Assembly: GCA_050084985.1 (NCBI GenBank)
Contig: JBITNC010000001.1
Coordinates: 102,176,001 to 102,240,000 of the forward strand
From: Nageia nagi
Lineage: Eukaryota > Pinophyta
DNA: 64,000 nt
Direction of reading: 5' to 3'
This document shows positions 19,267-31,235 of this stretch, one piece after another. Below the pieces are notes generated by a model. That model did not search any database and was not told where the DNA came from. It saw only the letters and a list, made by a program, of their open reading frames with translations. Position 1 is the stretch's first letter. The number at the start of each line of letters is the position of its first letter. The translations under genes and the position numbers were made by a program.

Positions 19267-20601
19267 AACTATTTTATATCATTTTCTTATCTTGTCAAAT
19301 GTCTAATCTTTACATGATAAATATCTTGTCTACTTATATAGGACTGCATGCTTGCCACCTATCCCATATAACAAAAAATCTAAATGCTTGAATAGTTTCT
19401 AGTTATCAAATTTGGACTGGCTCATCATGCTTGCTAATATTCTATAAATAGCACTTTGTGTTCTCATTCTCAACAATTTTTTACATGTTGCTTTCATCTA
19501 AATCCCTTCCATTCTTTTTAATTTTTTCTCAACTTCATTCTAGCCTGCTAAGGTGCCTCATTATCATCTCCTATGGTGTGGTTCAAAGGTGTATAAAATG
19601 CACTTGAATTCAAAAAAAATTTCAATGTGTTTGGAAATAGTATTTCAAATAGTGAGTCTAATTATGTTCAGATTTGATGGTAATGCAATATACAATATTA
19701 GTTTTGATTCATCATAGTTGCAGTTGAGGAGGATCAATATGGAAACTACCACGGGGTCTAAAAGGATTTTCCAGACTTCATGAGAAAATCTAAGAAGTTC
19801 TATATGCTCTTATAGAAGTAATGTTGTATTGTTCCATTGTCTTCAAGTTTGCATTTTTCATTTTTTAAAACACTATTTCAAACATGATCAAATGTTTTCT
19901 GTAGTATGGGATTTAATCCTTTTTATATTTAAATTTTATCATATATTTATCTAATCTTATTTTTTTCATTGTCATACAGATGATGAAATTTTTTGAAACA
20001 CTATTTCCAAACAACTATTGCTACTTCCTTGCTATATGTGTGGCACCTCAACTTTTTAAACCAAAGTGGGTGATTGTAGTAGCTTCATGAAGATGGATTT
20101 AGGCATATTGGGTGATTGTAGTAGATTTTGAATGAGCTAAGTGGTGTTAATGCTTTCCCAACACTACTTTAAATGATGTTAAAGTTTTTCTAATGCTTTG
20201 AATGGTATCTTCAAAGTTGAATATAGGATTTCTTCAGTTCTTCCATGGATTGCTCAAAATAAGGAACAATTTAAAAGTACCATTTATATCATTGTTCATG
20301 GTCTTGGTCAATTTGGATACATAGTGATAGTATCCATAATTCCATTGCACATTGTAAAAAAATATATTAATAAAAAATATATATTTTAATTATTATATTG
20401 GGCTATAATTTCCTTATTTTTTATTTCAAATTAGCCTTTCATAGCCATGTTTTTATGGTTTCATAATATATATCATCAAATAAAATACACATATTTTGTT
20501 CCATTTAGCCTAATTTTCTATAAGGTAGGATAATTTTTTACCATGAATTTATAATTTTTTTTGTGGAGTTTCATTAAAATTTACCATGCACCCCTATACA
20601 T
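19267..20601. other. No recognised feature
   Basis: AT-rich, with a local repeat of TGGGTGATTGTAGTAG (20066 and 20110). No coding domain was found. The right edge is where homology to the G1 LTR begins. Confidence 0.45.
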
Positions 20602-21078
20602 ACCTCACTTTGAAGAATGGAATCCAAGAAGAGCAATGCCCAAACAAAAAATAAGAAATCATAATAAGAATTGAATATGTTTATCTTTCAAGAGTCCTCC
20701 TTATATAGTGAGAGGTAGCTCATCTCTAATCAAGCATTAGGATTGATGTGATCTCATCCAACAATATCCAAGGGTGATTTGTGTGCTCTTCTACCCAACA
20801 TCCATGATGGAGAGTCTTGGGATGAGTATCATAATATACAAGGGCTTATAGTTGCAACATCTCATGTTGGGGGAATCCTATGTGCATTGGGATCCACATA
20901 ATCACCTTAGGAGCCTCTTAGTGTGATGTTGAGCCTTGGGGTCTTCCATGGTACCTTGGGATGCCAAATACCATCCATCAACATTCCAATCCTCTTGGCA
21001 TGCCACATTCAATTATGGGTATCTTCTTATGCCTTGTGATAGGTGAAATCACCTTAGTATCATGGTCTACTTTGAGAG
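20602..21078 (-). repeat. G1 3' LTR, outer part
   Basis: Homologous to 27080-27565 in the 5' LTR (for example GAAGAATGGAATCCAAGAAG against GAAGAATGGAATCCAGGAAG). The TATA-like CTATATAAGGAG in sense lies near 20698. It ends with GAGAG (21074-21078), the target duplication of the solo LTR. Confidence 0.85.
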
Positions 21079-22246
21079 TGATCTAAAAATTTGGATCCTT
21101 TCAACATTTAGTAATCTCTATTTCAGTGTGTTTAGTGTGATTGTCTTGTCTTCAACTTTTCGATGCTTCTTTCGGATCAAGAATCCGAGTCCGTATGTGG
21201 AAGTTATGGCCTTAAGTTTATTTTGTGTATTTTTGAAAAAAAAAAATCAAAAAATCAAAGAAATGGTGGGACTCGCCCGCCAATGTGGAGGCCACGTAGG
21301 CATGACAAAGCCCACATAGATGCAGGAGGAGTCTGATAGGGCACCGTACACCACCGAACCACGTAGACAGAGAACCGCATCTAATCACCATTTGATCACC
21401 AACTCACCTGCCACCTGCTTACCACGTTCGAACTGTGTGGATGAGTTTTGACCAATTGACCGAACCGCCAGCCTGTCCCCATGCATGCAACTCGACCACC
21501 ACATGAGACCGCCACACAGACCACCTACCCAGTCAGCTAACCGTTGGTCAACCAAAGTTGACTTCATCCCAGAACGTGCCACATGTCAGCTCCACAGTGC
21601 ACCCACCCAGTTTTGGATTTATTTAACGTATTTTGGCATTTCTAAGGTTTTTTAGTGATTTTTGATTTGTTTAAGGTCCTATTATTGGGCTGAGTTTATC
21701 TAGTAAGCCTGTAACAGTCCAGAGAGCATTTTTTTTATTTCAGAGCTCATTTTTAGGAGATTTTGGAAACCATTTGAGCCCAAATTTGACAGGAAGATCA
21801 AGGAGGATAATGGGTATCTAAAAATGTATTTTTTTCCAAATTTTAGAGTTGTAATTCTCTCTAATTTTTGCTCCAAAAATTGTATAAAAGGGGAGCAAAT
21901 TGTACAAGAGAGATTAGAAGGAGGATTTCGGGAAGTGTTTTAGTTTTGTTATGATTTTTAGAGCTAAGAGTGTATTATGAATGTGAGAGGAGGTTTTGAA
22001 GGACCTTGGAGGCCTTGTAAAGTGATTCTACCCATTGATAGTAGAGAGCTTTTGAGCTGGATGTAGCCCACATTGGGTGAACCAAGGTAAATTTTGCTTG
22101 TCTCTTCTATGGTGAATGTTTTTCTCTTCTCTGTGTTTACAAGTTTATTCCTGATTTCCCTTTACAAGCACTTAATTATTTTAAGTGTGAATTGATTCAT
22201 TTGAGGAGATTAAATTGAAATTTTTAATCTTATGGTTTATGGATCA
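21079..22246 (+). mobile_element. Solo LTR (1168 bp) inserted in the G1 LTR
   Basis: The insertion begins TGATCTAAAAATTTGG and ends TTTATGGATCA. It is flanked by a perfect GAGAG duplication (21074-21078 and 22247-22251), and homology to the other G1 LTR resumes exactly after it. It has a TATA box (GTATAAAAGGGG, about 21879-21890) and the motif GGATGTAGCCCACATTGGGT (22059-22078) near the end, which sets the plus orientation. The stretch 21260-21600 is GC-richer than its surroundings. No internal element region is present, as expected after LTR-LTR recombination. Confidence 0.93.
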
Positions 22247-22599
22247 GAGAGGGGAGCACTATTACTAAAGAGGCCCATTTATGTTAATATTACAATCACT
22301 AAGGCTCAATATATATAATGTCCCAAATTAGGTAATTAATATTACATTTACAATTAATAATTTCCTTGGTATTTAAATTACATGTTTATTGGTATAATAA
22401 AAATATAAATAATTTATGAGTACTAAAATAGGCCCAATGTCCCATAACTAGAGTAATTAACTAATCTTTGAGTGGAACTTACAAATAAATGGCTAAATAT
22501 CCACTAAATTACCAAAATTAAGTAAAATACTCCTAAACTAAATGTTCCCATTTTACAGTGATGAAATGGGAAAAACTTCATTAAAATATGGACATTACA
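22247..22599 (-). repeat. G1 3' LTR, inner part
   Basis: It resumes with GAGAGGGGAGCA and ends at 22599. In sense the LTR starts TGTAATGTCC, as in G2 and G3. It aligns with 27565-27910 of the 5' LTR. Confidence 0.88.
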
Positions 22600-22637
22600 A
22601 TTCTTCCCTTCCCAAATTGCTTGTCCCTAAGCAATTT
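22600..22637 (-). other. G1 polypurine tract with conserved hairpin
   Basis: In sense the order is AAATTGCTT, loop AGGGAC, AAGCAATTT (a 9 bp perfect stem, 22614-22637), then the purine tract GGGAAGGGAAGAA next to the LTR. G2 and G3 have the same stem at the same place. Confidence 0.8.
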
Positions 22638-22738
22638 GGAGCATCTTTGATTGCAACAGAATATTCATGATCCTCTTCTTATTCTTTCTCATGGTTGTGT
22701 GTAATGAAGAGATAAACAAACTCTGGCTTCTACACAAC

Positions 22739-23150
22739 TTACATCCTTTGAAAACTAGCTCCTTGTTCATCTTGATCTTTGATGCCTTGTAGTACAACTT
22801 CTTGGCCTTGAACTTTGAATTTCATATCTAGGGTTTTATAGTTGGAGATGATTTCTCCAAGTGTATGCAACCATTGAACTCCAAGCATTAGATGTGGAAA
22901 TCCTCCAAGGGGTAGGATGTAAAAATCACTAGTGACTGCATAATCCCCTAGTTTAACTTTAATCTTTTTCATCATATTATAGCTTGATGTGGTGCTAGCA
23001 TTGTCAATGACCACCTTAAACCTAGTAAATTCTTGAGCATTGAATCATTTTTTCTTACAAATACTTCATCAATGAAGTTACAAGTGGCTTCTCCATCAAT
23101 TAGTACCACTACCTTGTTGTTGTCAACATATCCTTCCACCTTTATTGTCA
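22739..23150 (-). pseudogene. G1 gypsy aspartic protease fossil
   Basis: This is the retroviral-type protease of Ty3/gypsy elements. The region upstream of the open piece reads KVEGYVDNNKVVVLIDGEAT and NFIDEVFVRKN, and the open piece has LGDYAV, FYILPLGGFPHLMLGVQWL and LGEI, the usual C-terminal landmarks. The active-site triplet is D-G-E rather than DSG or DGG, so activity is unlikely. The frame runs into stops just after, where RT would normally follow. Confidence 0.82.
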
Positions 23151-23284
23151 TTAATTGGGATGTTCCCTTTAAGGTGGTGAGTGCTCCTCCAATTTATCTA
23201 ACCTAATGTTTGAAAGTATTTAATTCATTATCAAAATATTCCTTTACCTTAAGAACTTCTAGATACAAATTTTGTGCCTTTCCA

Positions 23285-24330
23285 TTACATTAGTGTCCTC
23301 TCTCCCATGGATTTTGCCAAGTGAAGACAAGTTTTAGGTTCCTCATTTCTTCCTATGTTGCAGAATCCAATTTTCTTACATGTTTTGAAAAGAATAATGT
23401 AGGCTTCCCTCTTATGGATCCTTTGTTTTTCATTGCTACTAGATCTCCTATCATTACTGGTTTTAGTACCCACTTCCTTCAGTTTACTAGATCCCTCAAG
23501 TAATAATCCCTTGCAAATGGTTGTTACTAACGTTGGGGGTTCCAAGGATTTAAGCAAAGATCTTATGGAATATTACAATCCATCCATGAATATGTATGTG
23601 AGCTTACCATAACTATGTTTGGGATAGTATTTGCAACCCTTTGGAACTCTTTTATGAAATCCCCAACTGTAATAGTTTATCTGAGCAAAGCTAACTCCTT
23701 GAAGTATTCCTCTATGTGTTTTTGATTGACCCATTCTGATACTTTCCTATTGAAATCCTCAAATCTATTGAATTCTTTATTGTCTAGTGTAGTTAGACCA
23801 TTATGCCACCATTCAAAATTTATTCCATCAAGGCACATTGAAGCTATCTTAATTCCTTCTTCTTATTCTATTGGGTGAAGTGAAAAGTAAGTTTGTAGTC
23901 TTTGTATCCATACTTGAGTAGACATCTTTTCTCCTCCATTGAATATAGGTAAAGGAATTTTTGGTTACTTATCTTCTGAATGCTTCAAATCCTTCCAATT
24001 TTTTTTCCTTTGTGCCTCCCAATAGGTGTGGAAAGGTAAGGTCTCTTTGAATGATTCTAATTTATCCAAATATTCCTACAACACTTCTTCCATTTCCATT
24101 TCTTCTTCATTTTTTTCTATGATTGGAGTTCCCTTGGGTGTGAATAATGACTTGATGGGATGTAAAAGTGGAGTGTGTATTTGTCTAGTTGAACCCTTAC
24201 ATTCTTTCAAAGTACCTTAGCTATGTGGCTTCGATTGCATCATCATTTAGTTTATAATACTAATTAAGGTATCCAATTTTTTTCCTATCATTTTGTTCCC
24301 CTACCTTTTATACCTTCGTTGGTATTGTTG
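23285..24330 (-). pseudogene. G1 gypsy gag fossil
   Basis: One minus-strand frame stays mostly open over about 750 bp with few stops. It shows IHTPLLHPIKSLFTPKGTPI, KIPLPIFNGGEKMSTQVWIQ, FEWWHNGLTTLDNKEFNRF and IPNIVMVS, in line with the Ty3 gag pattern of pPRiPLPvFdG, then WFQWW, then a domain end. A decayed zinc-knuckle region follows (ILFKTCKKIGFCNIGRNEE at about 23390-23440). The N-terminus starts near KMIGKKLDTLISI. Stops are spread along it. Confidence 0.75.
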
Positions 24331-26121
24331 ATGGATCTTAGGGTGCATAGGGTTGCTTCGATTCTTACTTAATCCAATGAACTTAATTGGCCCTAGATTT
24401 CATCCTTCGATACTAAATGAACTGGATCTATAAGCATAATGCTAATCTTAGTTTTCCACTAACTTCTTAAAGATTCCAAGATCTCCAAACCCTTTTGATA
24501 CCAAATTAAGACCTCCAAGTCTTGTAATTTCAAATTTTTTCCTCTTAAAGATGATGTGATCAACTCCTACTCCAATGTCTATTTTTATAATATCTTAAAT
24601 GTTAGAATTTGTAACCTTTGCTTGGTTAGTTTTGTGAGATTATTCTCACATTTGGTTAGAGGATAATTAGTTATTATCATTTTTTGGTGTAAGGTATATT
24701 CCAAAGGAATCCTTACACATTTTTTTTTTCTCTTATAGACTTGTGATTATTCTCACAAATATGTGAAAATATTTTTTTTATTTTCTTATTTGAGATGATT
24801 CTAGAATGGGAATTACATTAATTTGTAACTCCTTATCTAGAATGGATGTTATTTTTATAACTTCCACCTCTTGTATTGCAAGGTGGCAAGTTTAGGTCAT
24901 GGGAGTTACTTTGTAAATCCCTCTCTCCACCTCTATTTATTAAGGTGCTCTCTTCTTCATCTAGGAATTCTCCTAAATCTTTGTAATGAGCTCTTTATAG
25001 CTCTCTTGTATTCTTATTTGGCCTTTTGCCATTCTTGCAATGTAGGGTTTTTTTCTTTATTTTTCCCCCTTAACAATCTTAGTCTCCCTCTCCAATTTTT
25101 GGTTGCTCACTCTTGATGTTATAATTTCTAATCTTGTCTTTTTTTGGACTTTCAAGTTTTCATACTAATTTTATTTTGATCCTCCTCAAATTTATAACAT
25201 TAAAATATTTAAATTTTGCTTTTCACATTTGCATCTTGCTCATTCCCTCCAAAATTCAATTTTTAAGAACACTTTAATTAAAACACCTTATCCCTCCTTA
25301 TTTAATTTGCTTATCAAATTTTATATTATTTTACTTGTAAATAAAATTAAAATAAAATTTCCTTTTTTTCTCTTTATTTCTTCATAATTGCAAATTGAAA
25401 TTTAAATTGTAGAAACTAAATTAGAAATTTCAAAAATAAAATAAAACCTAGAAAAATAAAACCTTAAATTGTGAAATGATCTTTATCCAAGTGCAAAACT
25501 AATGAAGAATGGTTCCAACTAGGCACTAGGACCCCACTGCATCCAACCTTTCTTTCCTCAATACTACAATTTAGTGTAAGAATCTCACACATCTAGCTTT
25601 AGATACCCAAGATTCATAATTTGGATGCAAAAGCTCCCATATTTTCTCTAAGGGACCAACAAATGAGATCTTAAGTAAAAATTGGTCTTCAAGGATGCAA
25701 CGAATTAGTTGATGATCTCAAATTCTCAAAAATTACTCAACATCTTCCTTTAGCAGCTTCAATTTCAAATTTAATTTCTCAAATTATAATATATCCTAGA
25801 TGAGTTATTGCAATCCCTCCTTCAATTTAATTTTTCCTAGAAAAATGGCAAAACCAGATTAATATTATGAACTCAAGCTCCTAAATCTCATTCAGCTCCA
25901 AATTATCTCAAGAAATCCTTGAAACCTTGCAATGAGATCAAATAAGTTCAATGAATAGATCCAAGGGTGAGATCTAGTTCCTAGATGCCAACAGTTACCC
26001 TCAAAATATCTAGATCTGTAATTTTGATGCCTTAAACTCTAACATTACCTACCAAGAGGACCACCATCAAAATTTGATGCTCAAAATCAAGATCTCAACT
26101 AGGTTTGAATGTCAAAATATT
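24331..26121 (-). other. G1 leader
   Basis: Non-coding sequence between PBS and gag. Part of it (about 25240-25480) aligns with the leader of G3 (57040-57340): both carry CCCTCCAAAATT...TTTTCAAG-type text followed by CTTATTTTGCTTGTCAAA-like text. It is rich in A and T. Confidence 0.6.
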
Positions 26122-26133
26122 CTCTTGATACCA
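26122..26133 (-). other. G1 primer binding site, degraded
   Basis: TGGTATCAAGAG in sense resembles the initiator tRNA-Met site TGGTATCAGAGC, and it abuts the LTR as in G2. Confidence 0.55.
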
Positions 26134-26134
26134 C

Positions 26135-27910
26135 TATCATCTAAATTTTATGAAACCACTATGATGTAATTGTGATTCTCCTTAGTCCTTCTTAGCCTAA
26201 TAGGATGGCCAAGATACCACTCTAACTTCCTTTAACTCCTCCTTTAGATATTAACCTAATAGAATGGCAAGATCTAAGCTCAATAACTTCTCTCTAGCAA
26301 AATGGAGAGATCTCCTTCTCTTTCACAACTGAAAGTCTTCCAAGATCTAACCCAATGAGATAGCAAGATCTTAGATCCAATACCACAATGATAATCCCTA
26401 ATTTGACTCACTCTAATATTGCACAAATAAAGGATAAATAATAATGAAAATTAGCTAATATGTCCCTAAGAGAGGGATGCCATTAAGCCTCAAATATGGA
26501 GTAATGATCTCCCCAGGAGCCAACATCACACCTTGATTGGCAATATTGCTTCAACAATTCACTTAATACCTAACATCTAGATATGGAGTGAGAATATGCA
26601 ATATTAAACCCTCAATAACAAAATATGTACAACATCTAGGCAGGATAGGAATAATATCATAATTAACAATTAATAATCATCCATAATACCAATGTTTGAT
26701 GCAATGATGTCAAACACTCATAAGATTATTAAATTATGCTACAGATCCCATGTCTAGGTATGGAGAGCCAAATAAAGTGTAATATCAAAAGTTACTAAAG
26801 TAATGAGCCAATAATGTAATTTCTATTGATAAGAAATAGAGATCTCAATTACAATGCTTTGGTGATGAACATTGATGCTTCAGAGCTCATATTCGTAGTT
26901 TGATAAGGCTTGCACCAAGGCTTCCTCCTTCAAAATCTATGGTGGAATCTTAGAGATACACTAGCAGTATTCTAATAATCTAAAGGTAATGCTAACACCC
27001 CAAAAATCATTAGCTGACAACTTGTATTGTGCCAACCTCCAAGTGTATGCCCATGTAAGTCCTATACTTCACTCCACTACAGGTACCTCACTTCGAAGAA
27101 TGGAATCCAGGAAGAGTAATGCCCAAACCAAGAATAAAAAATCATAATAATAATCAGATATGTTTTTATTATAGGAGTTCTCCTTATATAGTGAGAGGAT
27201 TTTCTCTAAACAAGCATCTGGATTGATGTAATTTCATCCAATGGTGTTCAAGAGTGATATGTATTCTCTTCTACCCAACATTCATGATAGAAAGTCTTAG
27301 GATGATAGTATCATCACATCAAAGGGCTCACAATTGTAACATCTTATGTTGGGGAATTCCCATATGCATTGGGATCCACATAATCATCTTATGATCCTCC
27401 TAGTGTGACATTGAGCCTTGGGGTCTTCCATGCTGCCTTGGGATATCAAATATCATCCATCAATAGTTCAATCCTCTTGGTGTGCCACATCTAACTATGG
27501 ATGTCTTCTTATGCCTCATGATAGGTGAAATCACCTTGGTATCATACTCTACATTGAGAGGGGAGAAATATTACTAAAGAGGCCCATTTATGCTAATATT
27601 ACAATCATCAATGCTCAATATATGCAACATCACAAATTAGGTGACTAATATTGCATTCACAAAAAATAATGGCCTTGGTATTTAAATTACACATTTATTA
27701 GCATGATAAAAATATAAAATCATTTCTAATTACTAAAATAGGCCCAACATCCCATAATAAGGAGCAATTAACTAATCTCCAAGTGGAACTTATAAATAAA
27801 GGGCTAAATATCCACTAAATTACTAAAATTTAGTAAAACACTCATGAACTAAATGTTCCCATTTTATAGTGGTGAAATGGGGAAAACACCATACAAATGG
27901 GGATATTATA
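26135..27910 (-). repeat. G1 5' LTR (about 1.78 kb)
   Basis: In sense it starts TATAATATCC (a decayed TGTAATGTCC) and ends next to the PBS. The TATA-like CTATATAAGGAG (sense) lies near 27181. The transcribed part contains loosely repeated segments beginning AACATCTAG or CATGTCTAGGTATGGAG near 26571, 26631 and 26747, a pattern also seen at 35190-35490 in the G3 LTR. Confidence 0.8.
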
Positions 27911-28035
27911 TAGTTCACTATCAAAAGCTTCACATAGACATAATACCATTTGAGCGAGTCTTTAAGATCTTATATTTCAATATAAAGTACATAAGATTTT
28001 GAACTCTTCTAAGGATAATCTTAATGTTTATTCAA
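27911..28035. other. Spacer between the head-to-head G1 and G2 LTRs
   Basis: 125 bp of unassigned sequence. It separates two related LTRs in opposite orientation. Confidence 0.6.
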
Positions 28036-29394
28036 TGTAATGTCCCCATTTTCTAGGTGTTTTTTCCATTTCACCTCTGATAAATGGGAACATTAATTTA
28101 GGTGTGATTTTATCTATTTTTATATGATTTGACCAAATGATGTAAATTCCACTTAGAGACATAGTTAAAAACTCTAATTATGGAATAAGTGACCTTTTAT
28201 TTATTAATTGTATTTAGTTAATTACTAAAATGCCAATAACGATGTATTTGTAATACCAAGGCAATTATATTTGTAAATGCAATATTAGTCTCCCTAAATG
28301 AGGTATTGTATATTTTTAACCTTGATAATCATAATATTGGCATTAGATGTTTCTCTAGTCATTAGTTCTCCCCTCTTCTAGGTAGACCATCACCCTAGGT
28401 GATTGCATCAACTATAAGGCATCATTAAGATATCCAAAGATATAAGTAAGTACATGGCTCCCAAGCATGGTTGTTGGACACTTGAGCATCCCAAGATCTC
28501 ACATCACCCCTCCTTGGCACTTGGACCCATGGTGTTGATCCTTAGGCACACTGGCACCATATCCTCTTGGATGTTACATTCCTAGACCATTGGATGTGAT
28601 CTCACTTATCTTGAGGCTCTTCATCTTAGACATTACAAATATGAGCACACATATCACACCTCTCCACCATTGGATTAACTCAATCTAATATTAGAAGAGA
28701 GATTACATCGCATATAAAAGGAGGGCTCTTGGACATTGCAAAGCATGTGATTATTGATTATGAAACCTCTTTTATTGGATTGAGTGTGAGAACTATATTT
28801 TTGCCACTTGTAGGGAAACCTACATTTGAGTTCTTTAGGTGATGGGAAGCTAGCCTCAAGCTTACTCCAACATTCTTGAGAGGAACATTTTCGATTGCAT
28901 CATAGAGAAGTTGGGAAGCCTTGGGCTAGGCCTTGTTGTTGTTGTGATTGGAGAGTCCTAGAGCTATCCAACATAACCCTATTGGAGGAAGTCTCAGTAT
29001 GAGCTCCTTTGGTCAAAAATATTATAATTACGCTAATCTCTTGCTATATCAAATACAATTACATTTTTCCATCTTAATATGCTATATGTATCTCTATGCT
29101 TGGATGTTGGATTTTGGAGTAGTTGTGCATTGTTAAAATTCATATTTTCTCCCTAAGTGTGATGTTGGATTTGGAATGATATTTTTATAACATAAATTCT
29201 ATTTTCCAACCTTATTACATTATTGGGTATTTGGAGATATTTTTACATATTTGAAGTTACTTAAATTGCCAGTATAGCTATATGTTGGATAATTATGGTA
29301 TTTTTAAACTTATTTACATAATTTTAGAGCTTTAAGGTGAACATCCATCTCCAAAGGAACATTTGAGGAGGGAGCCCTAGTTCAACTCATCACA
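28036..29394 (+). repeat. G2 5' LTR
   Basis: It starts TGTAATGTCCCCATTTTC and ends CATCACA just before the PBS. The TATA box (CATATAAAAGGAGGG) is at 28711-28725. The U3 part has CTTGG/CTTGAG-containing repeats around transcription control. It is homologous to the G3 LTR over its whole length and to G1. Confidence 0.88.
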
Positions 29395-29395
29395 G

Positions 29396-29407
29396 TGGTA
29401 TCAGAGC
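29396..29407 (+). other. G2 primer binding site (initiator tRNA-Met)
   Basis: TGGTATCAGAGC, one base after the LTR end. Confidence 0.95.
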
Positions 29408-31235
29408 CTTGATTCTACCATCCTGCTAGAATTAAGGGCATCACACATAGAGGAATTCTTAGTTGAGGAGTTGAGATATTCCCCTTGTTGCTAGGTAAGA
29501 GTTATTGGAGGAGATCTGTTGGAGATTTACTTTTGAAGGAGAAGGTTTGTTTGAGAATTATTGCTAAAGGCAATTTTTGGAGGAGTTGAAGATCTATTGC
29601 TATTGAAGGAGATTTCTAAATTCATTGTAATATAATTTCATAAAGATATTTTGCTTGAATCACAATGGTATTTACTGAGGATATCTTGCCCTTTTCTATT
29701 GGGTAATAAGGAGGGGTTGCTAAAGAGATCTTGCTAGAAGATCTAGAGTTAGGATCAAAGTAGAGTTGACCTAAGATCACATTGGTCATTTTCATGGAGT
29801 ACCTACTAGATTTAGATTCTAGGAGTGAAATGTCGAGGGTATAGGAGCTAGATCTCACACTTCTGGTAAGTCATTTGGCATCTTTTGATCACTATTACAA
29901 ATTTTGAGGCCTTAATGAGAAACATTGAACTTGATAAGGTACATTTTCAAAAAATTTGTATCTTTTTTTATCAATTTTGAAGTCTTTGCTATGATTTGGA
30001 TGCTATAAGAGGTTCATTTGGGTTGAGAAAGCCAACATTTGAGGGCATTCTAAGGGAATTTCTAAGAATTCTATTGCATTTTGAGCTCTCCTAAAGTCAT
30101 ACATTAGTATACTAAGGGTATTTTGAGATCCATCCTACATTCTAAGACCAATTAAAGCTATAAATTGATGTACTGAAGCATTCATGGAGGTTCATTTTGC
30201 ATTTTGAGGTCACCTTGAGCTAGACATTGGCCTATTGAGGGCATTTTTTGAGGTTGATCTGAATTCTAAAGTTACCTAATGTGAATACGACATTATGAGG
30301 TCAATTATGAGGCTCATTTGACATTTGGTGGCCATTGGAGGATAAATGTTGGAGTTCTAAGGGAGTTTTTAGATACTTTATTACATTCCAAAATAATTTA
30401 AAAGGAGACATTGGCTTGCTGAGGCCAATCTTGGATTTTATCTACATCATAAGTGACACTCAATTGTAAGTATTAACAAATTTTCATCATGGAGATTAAC
30501 AATTGATAATTTTACAAGGCCATTAGATATTCTAGACCAAATCTACAAGGAAATTTGGAATTTTGAGTTACTACAAGGAGGACATTGAGGAAAAGGAGAG
30601 TTAATTATTGTTATTGACTAAAATTCACTATGATATTTGAACCATGGAATCCTAAGAAGGAGTTGTTGGGATAATTTACTACTATTTCCTAGGATCTGAA
30701 GTTGAAAAAGAGACATTAGGAGTAAAGGAGACTTGATTTGCTATGAATCTACAGAAACTCATCCATTGGAAGTTGGAATTTTGAATTGCTAGCCTAATTT
30801 GTTTAGAGAAGGTTCAAACACAAGTGCCTACTACCACCATGGTTGGTTGGGGCAGAGAAGCCAAGCAAAAACTAGAAAAAGTAATAGAACTATGTAATCA
30901 TGTGATTATTGGTATGAGAAAGGAACCACTCAAAATACCAATGGTAATCAATGAAAAAGCAAAAAGATTAGATGAATAGTTGAAAAGGTATGGGAAGAGG
31001 CCCGATAACTACAAGAAGGTAATGGATTTCATAACATTTCTAGATATCACAGGATAAACAAATTTAATGAAGTTGGTATCATAAGAGTGCAAGGCAAAGG
31101 AGGGTCCAAAACCCCAAGAATCTCTTAACCCTACCAAAACCAAAAAAAAACCCTTGCTAATCCACCTTATTCCTAAAAGGGAGAGAAAAAAGAAATAACT
31201 ATCTTAACCAAATGGGGTGACATGGACCTAACCGA
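29408..31235 (+). other. G2 internal region, mostly non-coding
   Basis: It begins as a leader with GGAG-rich text. Recurring phrases such as GAGGTTCATTTG...CATTTTGAGG (30000-30300) give a loose internal repetition. Around 30839-31000 an interrupted frame reads MVGWGREAKQKLEKVIELCN then MRKEPLKIPMVINEKAK, which I do not recognise. Confidence 0.5.

Larger units (their letters stand above)
20602..27910 (-). mobile_element. G1: Ty3/gypsy derivative retaining only gag and protease
   Basis: In sense order G1 has a 5' LTR (26135-27910), a degraded PBS, a leader, gag (about 24330-23285), protease (about 23150-22739), a hairpin and PPT, and a truncated 3' LTR (22599 down to 20602) split by a solo LTR. 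RT, RNase H and integrase are absent: the PPT follows the protease within about 100 bases. The left end of the 3' LTR stops abruptly, and about 945 bp present in the 5' LTR are missing. Sequence ends (TGTAATGTCC) and the PPT hairpin match G2 and G3, so all three are one family. Confidence 0.85.

Noticed and set aside
21385-21582. 65-codon minus-strand ORF in a GC-richer stretch
   Set aside because: It lies within the solo LTR upstream of the TATA box, has no domain, and fits chance in GC-rich sequence.
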